Shown in pieces: positions 58,122-64,000 of a DNA stretch of 64,000 nucleotides. Position 1 is the first letter of the stretch. Each line of letters begins with the position of its first letter. Both the position numbers and the translations under genes were made by a program. The notes below the pieces were generated by a model. The model had not been told where the DNA came from, did no database searches, and saw only the letters and a list, made by a program, of their open reading frames with translations. The stretch covers positions 2,914,001-2,978,000 of the forward strand of contig NZ_JAQQXP010000001.1 in assembly GCF_028595265.1 (NCBI RefSeq), in the 5' to 3' direction. This DNA is from Alteromonas gilva. GTDB taxonomy: Bacteria; Pseudomonadota; Gammaproteobacteria; Enterobacterales; Alteromonadaceae.

Positions 58122-59699
58122 CTACCCCTTAGGACCGGGCACCGCTGGCACGCCGTTACCTGGTTTCCCATTGGTAATATACATACTTACTTCGTAATTA
58201 CCGGTGCGCAATTCACCTAAGCCATTGGCGTCCAACGAGATCACGCCTGCACTGGGTATTAACAAAATATCCGGCGATGAAACCTGCATTACATAGGTTC
58301 CGTCTTTTTCTAACGGCGCATCAACCATGTAGGCATCAAACCCTTCAAAGTTCTGGAAGTTTCTCTGTACGAATGTGAGGGAACCATCGGCTTCCTGATA
58401 ATACAGTTCAACCGCACCAATAACAGAATCAGCCAACTCGACCTGTTCAGCCGTGAGCGTATCGAAGCCAAAGAACTCAGCGCTCAAAAACTGGCCTGCT
58501 TTGGCTTTAAATACGTAACTATCAACTTCGTTTGCAACATCGATACGCCCGGCAACCCGCGCTTCAAGCAGTTCCAATTTGCCATCGGCATTGTCGCCGG
58601 TCACCAGGGTGTTTGGCGCCAGGACTTTATTCAACTTCACTTTCTTGTTACCGCCGGACACCGCTTCTTCCTGAACGATACGCGCACGTTGGTTAGTTGC
58701 CAGTTTTAGCGCAGAACGCTCAGAGAAAAAGCGTAAATCAAGGGTACTGTCGCCTAATCCGGTACCAACACTTGCACCTGATGCCATGGTGTGGTCAAAA
58801 GATTCGAGCGCTGCTAACGGACCGTCAAACACTGGGAAAAAATCACCTGTACCGGGTGTTACGCCGTCACCGGGGGCACCAAAGCTATCGTGATGACGCA
58901 GGCCGAGATTATGGCCGAGTTCGTGCGCACCGGTATTTGAAGCCTGGTTAACAATAGCAAACGACAGCGCTCCCGCTACATCACCGTCGATAACAGGCAC
59001 GCCCGAAAGCTGCGAGAAAAATGCGCCACTAGGATCCAGCTCAACCAACACTTGCCAAAGACCAGCATCAACAAAGGCGCTGTCGTTACGAATTTCGTTT
59101 CTAACATCAATGGACTGAGCTCGCCCAAACAAAATGCCACCACCAAAATCAATACAGATACCGTCCTCATCCTGACACTCAAAATTGAGTGTTGAATATT
59201 CACCTTCGGTGGGCTGAGTTTGAGTAAAACTAATGTTGAAACCTTCATAGCGACTTTCAATGTTTGCCTGAATTGCATCGCGTTCAGCTTGTGAATACTC
59301 ATAACTGGTAAAAGTTTGAGGAACTCCCGGGGTGAAGGTTATTGCCTCAAACGTCGGCGATGACTGCTCGAAGTTTAGATATACCACCTGAGTTGAATTA
59401 TCTTTATGGCCCATGGCAATTCCCTTGCCTGCCTTTTTACCGCTTTTACCGCCAGCGCTGCTTTTGCCTGACATAACAGCCGCTGCGCTTTGCTCTGCAG
59501 TTGTTGCAACTGATAAAATGGCGAGGGTCTCTTCGCGACTCAGTGCGCGTCGGTCGACGCATGAAGTTTCACCGCAGTCGTCGGTGATAACCGGTAGTTG
59601 GGTAATTGCCGTTAGATCCTGTGCGTAAGCGCTTTGTGCAAAACACATCATGCTCGTTGCAATGATACTCAAACCCTGAATTTTACTTTTTGTTGTCAT
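58122..59699 (-). CDS. Secreted metzincin-type zinc metalloprotease
   Basis: A 525-residue exported protein. A signal peptide (about 1-26, ending SAYAQ) is followed by a propeptide-like region with a Gly/Lys-rich stretch (about 78-92). The zinc motif HELGHNLGLRHHD (about residues 259-271) is the metzincin HExxHxxGxxH pattern. A possible Met-turn, HTMASGAS, lies about 40 residues later. The C-terminal 150 residues resemble a PPC-like beta domain (SYVFKAKAGQFLSAEFFG). The substrate is unknown; it is probably an extracellular or outer-membrane protease. I do not recognise a named peptidase. Confidence 0.82.
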   Translation of the reverse strand: MTTKSKIQGLSIIATSMMCFAQSAYAQDLTAITQLPVITDDCGETSCVDRRALSREETLAILSVATTAEQSAAAVMSGKSSAGGKSGKKAGKGIAMGHKDNSTQVVYLNFEQSSPTFEAITFTPGVPQTFTSYEYSQAERDAIQANIESRYEGFNISFTQTQPTEGEYSTLNFECQDEDGICIDFGGGILFGRAQSIDVRNEIRNDSAFVDAGLWQVLVELDPSGAFFSQLSGVPVIDGDVAGALSFAIVNQASNTGAHELGHNLGLRHHDSFGAPGDGVTPGTGDFFPVFDGPLAALESFDHTMASGASVGTGLGDSTLDLRFFSERSALKLATNQRARIVQEEAVSGGNKKVKLNKVLAPNTLVTGDNADGKLELLEARVAGRIDVANEVDSYVFKAKAGQFLSAEFFGFDTLTAEQVELADSVIGAVELYYQEADGSLTFVQRNFQNFEGFDAYMVDAPLEKDGTYVMQVSSPDILLIPSAGVISLDANGLGELRTGNYEVSMYITNGKPGNGVPAVPGPKG

Positions 59700-60055
59700 T
59701 TTACTTCCCTATTACTTGCTATAAAACAGTAATCACTTTATGCAAGCTAACTCGTTTTGATGTTATTTTAGTTTGGCTCGAAAACCAAAATTAACACTAG
59801 CAAAGTTAACTATATTTGGGAATTTTTCAGCGCCGTTCATCTGGCACTAAATAGTTACACCGCGTTGCTCGCAGTGTAATCATAATTTGAAAGAAATCTG
59901 ACGCAGTCAAGGAAGAAACCTTTTACCGCCCCCGGCAAGCAGATTGCCAATGGATCTGAATCATCAGGAGTTTCCCCTGTCCATACGCTTGCGTTGGTAC
60001 TCACTATTAAACGGCTTGATACACTTTCAAAGGCTCTTCCGGCAGATGCCAGTAA
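59700..60055. other. Intergenic region upstream of the metzincin-like gene
   Basis: 356 bp with no gene. The part nearest the protease is AT-rich and should hold its promoter on the minus strand. I see no strong repeat or terminator. Confidence 0.5.
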
Positions 60056-60382
60056 CTAAATATAACGTCTTCGCTCAGCAGCAATGCCCAGCCCTATAAA
60101 CGCAGCAATATACGCTACACCCCGGTACTCGTAAGCAATAAAGTTAAACATATGATGTAACAGCGGCGCACCATAGAGCGTCAGGGCGCCGTACCCGAAG
60201 GCGCAAAGTAAAACAAACAGGCTGCTGCGTATAATAAAATGCAATCCGCTTAAGCTTCGTTTGAACTGGCGGTTAATGATATCGCCGTATACGACTAACA
60301 GCGTGGCCATAAGCATTAAGCTCATTTCAGTAAAATAATCCGCCAGGAGCTGGCTTATTGGAACGGTCACCGACGACAACAT
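60056..60382 (-). CDS. DUF3392 family membrane protein
   Basis: A 108-residue protein with three predicted membrane helices: about 18-37, 50-73 (IIRSSLFVLLCAFGYGALTLY) and 85-101. The pattern with GDIINRQFKR and the CAFGYGALT segment fits DUF3392, a family of small inner-membrane proteins found in Vibrio and Alteromonadales. Function is unknown. It lies between the protease and the propionyl-CoA synthetase genes on the same strand, separated from the latter by a terminator. Confidence 0.82.
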   Translation of the reverse strand: MLSSVTVPISQLLADYFTEMSLMLMATLLVVYGDIINRQFKRSLSGLHFIIRSSLFVLLCAFGYGALTLYGAPLLHHMFNFIAYEYRGVAYIAAFIGLGIAAERRRYI

Positions 60383-60444
60383 ACTAATTCTCTTATTCTG
60401 ACAGTGATAAAATGTGCATAATGCGTTGCGGTCACGCGGCTGTC

Positions 60445-60468
60445 AAAAAAAAGCCGGACAAAGCCGGC
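60445..60468 (-). terminator. Intrinsic terminator after the propionyl-CoA synthetase gene
   Basis: GCCGG (60453-60457) and CCGGC (60464-60468) form the stem across a 6-base loop. Eight T follow on the minus strand. Confidence 0.8.
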
Positions 60469-60536
60469 GCAAAAAAACAGGCCCCAGAAGAACGATAAAG
60501 GCCGTTTTAGATGTTGAAACTTGTCAGGTAAATGGT

Positions 60537-62447
60537 TTATTGCGTCTCAGTGGCAATGTCGTTTACCAATCCCTGCGCCTGCATAATCGCCTCAATTTCG
60601 GCCACACTGCCAGGATCATCAATGGTCGATGGCACTGCCACTTCCTGATTGGCTGCAATTTGCCTGAGCAGTTTACGTAAAATTTTTCCCGAGCGGGTTT
60701 TGGGTAGCCGGGGAACCACCACAGCACGGTTAAAACAGGCAATCGGGCCAATTTCTTTGCGCACCATGGCAATCAGTTCTGCCTGCAATGTGTCTTCGTC
60801 TATCGCGACACCGTCTTTTAATAATACCAACCCTACCGGAGTCTGCCCTTTCAGCGGACAATGAACACCAATAACAGTGCACTCGGCGATAGCATCATGA
60901 GCCGCGATAATCTCTTCCATTTCACCGGTTGATAAGCGATGGCCAGCGACGTTAATGACATCGTCTGTACGCCCCATAATGTAAACATAGCCATCATCAT
61001 CTATATAGCCACCATCCCCTGAGCAGTAATAACCCGGAAAGTCTTTCAGATAACCAGACTTAAAACGCTCAAAGTCGCCCCATATGGTGGCCAGGCAACC
61101 CGGCGGCATAGGTAATTTTATCGCTACTGCCCCCTGATGGCCGGGCGGTAATTCATTGCCGCGGGGATCAAGTATTTTTACGTTGAAACCGGGGGTCGGG
61201 AAGGTCGACGACCCCGGTTTTGCCGGCATTTCCTCTATTCCCATCGGATTAGCGCAAATTGCCCAGCCCGTTTCAGTTTGCCACCAATGATCCACAATGG
61301 ACTTGGCGGTCTTTTCGGCGGTCCATAAATAGGTCGGCGGATCGAGCCGTTCGCCGGCCATAAAAATGGTGCTGAGCGATGAGATATCGTATTTATTCAG
61401 CTCGCTGGCCTGTGGATCTTCTTTACGGATTGCCCGAAATGCGGTTGGCGCAGCAAACAACGCTTTAACCTTGTATTCTTCTACCATCCGCCAAAACGCA
61501 CCGGCATCCGGCGTGCGTACCGGCTTACCTTCGTATATGACGGTTGTACAACCATGCAATAGCGGCCCGTATACAATATAAGAGTGCCCCACCACCCAGC
61601 CCACATCAGAAGCCGCCCAGAACACATCACCAGGCTGCATATTGTAAACCGCCGACATGGAATATTTTAATGCAACCGCATGACCGCCATTTTCCCGCAC
61701 TACCCCTTTGGGTTTGCCGGTAGTGCCCGACGTATAAAGGATATACAGTGGGTCAGTACCTTTTACTGCAACACACCCTGCGGGCCTGGCGTCAGCCATG
61801 GCGGTAGTCCAGTCTACATCAATGGTGGAGTGCATCTCTGCTCTGGCCTGTGGTCGTTGCAGTACGATACAGCAATCAGGTTTGTGCGCAGATAACGCAA
61901 TGGCCTCGTCAACTAAGGGTTTGTACTCAATGACTTTTGCAACCTCGATACCACAAGACGCTGTGACAATCACTTTCGGCGCAGCATCTTCGATTCTGAC
62001 CGCCAACTCGTGGGGTGCGAAGCCACCGAACACAACCGAGTGAATAGCACCGAGGCGAGCCACCGCCAGCATTGCGATAACAGCTTCATTGATCATCGGC
62101 ATATACACAACAACCCGATCGCCTTTAGTAACTCCGCGGGCTTTTAATACACCCGCAAAAAGCGCGACCTGTTGCTGCAACTGTTTATAGGTTAATACTG
62201 ATTTGGCATTAGTGACCGGAGAATCATAAATAATAGCAGGCTGGTTGCCACGGCCATTGTCGACATGATAATCAACCGCCATGTAAGCGGTATTCATTTC
62301 ACCATCTTCAAACCAATGATAATTGCCCTCGTTATCCTGCGTGAGTATGTCTTGCGGGAATTTATACCAGGGAAGCGCGTTGGCTTGCTCCGCCCAAAAC
62401 CGGGCGGGCTGTTCAATAGAACGCTGATATTCTGATCGGTATGACAT
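60537..62447 (-). CDS. prpE: Propionyl-CoA synthetase (acyl-CoA synthetase)
   Basis: A 636-residue AMP-forming acyl-CoA synthetase that activates propionate (or acetate) to the CoA ester. It has the phosphate loop YTSGTTGKPKG (about residue 241), WWQTETGWAI near 393, and a C-terminal KTRSGKILRKLL whose Lys is the catalytic and regulatory acetylation site. WWQTETGW with Trp after the TETG, and a length near 630, favour PrpE over acetyl-CoA synthetase (about 650, TETGG). No prpBCD genes are in the window, so the exact substrate is open. Confidence 0.88.
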   Translation of the reverse strand: MSYRSEYQRSIEQPARFWAEQANALPWYKFPQDILTQDNEGNYHWFEDGEMNTAYMAVDYHVDNGRGNQPAIIYDSPVTNAKSVLTYKQLQQQVALFAGVLKARGVTKGDRVVVYMPMINEAVIAMLAVARLGAIHSVVFGGFAPHELAVRIEDAAPKVIVTASCGIEVAKVIEYKPLVDEAIALSAHKPDCCIVLQRPQARAEMHSTIDVDWTTAMADARPAGCVAVKGTDPLYILYTSGTTGKPKGVVRENGGHAVALKYSMSAVYNMQPGDVFWAASDVGWVVGHSYIVYGPLLHGCTTVIYEGKPVRTPDAGAFWRMVEEYKVKALFAAPTAFRAIRKEDPQASELNKYDISSLSTIFMAGERLDPPTYLWTAEKTAKSIVDHWWQTETGWAICANPMGIEEMPAKPGSSTFPTPGFNVKILDPRGNELPPGHQGAVAIKLPMPPGCLATIWGDFERFKSGYLKDFPGYYCSGDGGYIDDDGYVYIMGRTDDVINVAGHRLSTGEMEEIIAAHDAIAECTVIGVHCPLKGQTPVGLVLLKDGVAIDEDTLQAELIAMVRKEIGPIACFNRAVVVPRLPKTRSGKILRKLLRQIAANQEVAVPSTIDDPGSVAEIEAIMQAQGLVNDIATETQ

Positions 62448-62589
62448 AAATATTCATTTCCTACACGTAATGTTGAGCGCTGAAAGCTACTATGAAAACT
62501 TCAGCATCACATTACAGTAATCGAAAATGCGTTAATTGCGCATACGACCTTGGGCTTAGATGTCGACAATATTGTTAATTTTTGTTCTT

Positions 62590-64000
62590 TCAGACGTGCT
62601 GACGTGGTGCCAGAACGCTTCCGTGAATGTAGTCCAGCCAGGCCTTTTCGGGTAATGGTCTGGAAAAATAGTACCCCTGAAAAAACTGACAGCCCCGGCT
62701 TAACAGATAATCACGTTGAAAGTCGTTTTCGATGCCCTCTGCCACATTGCTTACCTTTAGCGCCTGGGCTAAATCGATAATCGAATTGACGATAGGCACA
62801 TCGTCGTCTTTGTAAGTAATTTCGTCCACAAAGTAGCGGTCAATTTTAAGCTCTGAAATGGGAAGTTCTTTAAGGTAACTCAAACTTGAATAGCCGGTAC
62901 CAAAGTCATCAATCGAAAATGAAAAGCCCAGCTGACCCAGCTCTTCCATCCGTTCACGAACCAAATCAATACTGGAGACCAGCGTAGTTTCGGTAATTTC
63001 AAGCATTAAGTCCTGGGGTGCCACCTGCCAATCCCCGACCAGTTTTTGCAAGGTATCAGGAAAATCAGCACGTACAATATGGCGACCACTGATATTTACC
63101 GCAATACGAGTTGACTGGTTGAGCTCCCGGCATCGTTTTATCAGGCGACAGACATCATTCAATACCCAGTTACTAATATCGATAATGGCATCGCTTTCTT
63201 CGGCAATCGGAATAAACTCAGCCGGGCTGATAAAGCCCAGTTCAGGGTGCTCCCAGCGGATCAGAGCTTCTGACCCAACAACACGATTTTGCGCATCTAA
63301 CTGGGGTTGCAGCATTAAATAAAACTCATCGTTCTGCAGGGCATTTTGAAAGGAATGACTTATCGTATTGTACCGGTTATAGTCTTCAAACGCACTTTTA
63401 TCCAGTGTCAAAAGACTCCCAACACCTTGTTTTTTAGCGCGTTTATTGGCAAACGACAATATCCCGTTAATTTTTTCGTAGCTGGCTTTTGACGCCTCCA
63501 GGCGACAGGAAGATATTGCCGCAGTCACAGCGTGACTTAAGTCAGCGGTGACAACAGGTTCCTTGATTGCTTTGTTTAACGCATACTCCAGCATGTTGAT
63601 GTTATCGTGACTTTGCTGGTCGCTACCGATGGGAGCCGTAGACAAAATTAAAAAGTTATCACCAATGCCCCTGTACACCTTTAGCCCCTGGGAAACCACA
63701 TTGGTTAAGCGCTCGGCGATAGTCAGCAAAATTTTATCGCCCACATTCTTACCAAAACTCAGGTTGTACTGCGTAAAATTATCCATGTCTATAAGGCAAC
63801 AATATATATCCAGTACCTTAAAGTGCGACGAGGCTTGTTTGAGCACTTTTGCCAAATCAATCTCAAATGAGCGCATATTAGGTAATGCGGTCAGCGCGTC
63901 AAAATATGCCGCATGGTAAATTTCTTCCATGGCTTTCTTGCGCTCAGTGATATCTTTTACAATACCAATAAACTGACGCTGACCATCCTGAATAACCTCA
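62590..64000 (-). CDS. PAS-GGDEF-EAL signalling protein, 5' end outside the window
   Basis: The frame stays open to the window edge, upstream of the first ATG at 63930. The extra 23 codons read as the end of a PAS domain (FIGIVKDITERKKAMEEIYH), so the true start lies beyond base 64000. The GGDEF domain is degenerate (RGIGDN in place of GGDEF), so cyclase activity is unlikely. The EAL domain looks active: EALIRW, ITETT, SIDDFGTGYSS, LKIDRYFV and VAEGIEN are all present. It probably degrades c-di-GMP under control of the PAS sensor. At least 470 residues are visible. Confidence 0.93.
   Translation of the reverse strand, partial: EVIQDGQRQFIGIVKDITERKKAMEEIYHAAYFDALTALPNMRSFEIDLAKVLKQASSHFKVLDIYCCLIDMDNFTQYNLSFGKNVGDKILLTIAERLTNVVSQGLKVYRGIGDNFLILSTAPIGSDQQSHDNINMLEYALNKAIKEPVVTADLSHAVTAAISSCRLEASKASYEKINGILSFANKRAKKQGVGSLLTLDKSAFEDYNRYNTISHSFQNALQNDEFYLMLQPQLDAQNRVVGSEALIRWEHPELGFISPAEFIPIAEESDAIIDISNWVLNDVCRLIKRCRELNQSTRIAVNISGRHIVRADFPDTLQKLVGDWQVAPQDLMLEITETTLVSSIDLVRERMEELGQLGFSFSIDDFGTGYSSLSYLKELPISELKIDRYFVDEITYKDDDVPIVNSIIDLAQALKVSNVAEGIENDFQRDYLLSRGCQFFQGYYFSRPLPEKAWLDYIHGSVLAPRQHV

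Noticed and set aside
1..64000. tRNA genes, CRISPR arrays, prophage or IS elements
   Set aside because: I looked for cloverleaf ends, regular short repeats, transposase motifs and terminal inverted repeats and saw none. A dedicated scan could still find a weak case.

Overview
The window looks like chromosomal DNA from a marine gammaproteobacterium of the order Alteromonadales (Alteromonadaceae-like). Reasons: a six-gene TonB2-type energy operon with DUF3450 and a long TtpC-type channel protein; two very large TonB-dependent receptors with the VTGSRIR plug signature; a psp/sap cluster arranged as in Vibrio, Shewanella and enterics; a sodium-pumping oxaloacetate decarboxylase; and a TyrR-linked tyrosine degradation cluster. 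Most of it is ordinary core genome. The one clearly accessory stretch is about 45.4-48.1 kb. Family and genus are inferred from gene content only.

Layout. 0-3.7 kb: a GNAT acetyltransferase, an acyl-CoA thioesterase and the tRNA modification enzyme TmcA. 3.7-8.7 kb (minus): DUF3450 - ttpC - exbB - exbD - tonB - TPR protein, with a structured leader. 9.4-15.1 kb (minus): a TonB-dependent receptor followed by a methyltransferase and a TPR/2-oxoglutarate oxygenase. 15.8-18.2 kb: a ComFB-like protein, the 4.5S SRP RNA (ffs), a leucine-type dehydrogenase and a divergent Lrp/AsnC regulator. 18.3-25.1 kb (minus): the phenylalanine/tyrosine catabolic block (phhA, tyrR, hppD, hmgA, fumarylacetoacetase, maiA). 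Near-perfect TyrR boxes lie upstream of tyrR and phhA. 25.2-33.6 kb: an M16 peptidase lipoprotein, an S9 peptidase and a second large TonB-dependent receptor. 34.1-42.2 kb: pspABC (minus) behind a sigma-54 promoter, and divergent pspF-sapABCDF.

42.2-45.4 kb (minus): oadGAB. 45.4-48.1 kb: an accessory patch with a double-glycine-leader peptide (microcin/bacteriocin-like), a small overlapping two-helix membrane protein, an unknown lipoprotein, and a 111-bp direct repeat. The repeat is the 3' end of a neighbouring GNAT gene. 48.1-55.4 kb (minus): GNAT, NUDIX, greA (with a terminator in its leader), carAB (with a terminator-like leader hairpin) and dapB. 55.6-57.8 kb (plus): cytochrome b561, an unknown anchored protein and a NADAR protein. 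58.1-64 kb (minus): a secreted metzincin-like protease, a DUF3392 membrane protein, a propionyl-CoA synthetase, and a PAS/GGDEF/EAL protein whose N-terminus runs off the window.

How it fits together. Energised outer-membrane import (TonB operon plus two receptors) and secreted or periplasmic peptidases (M16, S9, metzincin) suit a peptide-scavenging lifestyle. Phe/Tyr and branched-chain amino acid breakdown follows from that, and oxaloacetate decarboxylase and propionyl-CoA synthetase feed central metabolism. The best candidate for something undescribed is the double-glycine peptide and its partner beside the direct repeat. The leader structures upstream of greA, carA and the TonB operon are the best regulatory leads. 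I found no tRNA, rRNA, CRISPR array, transposase or integrase.
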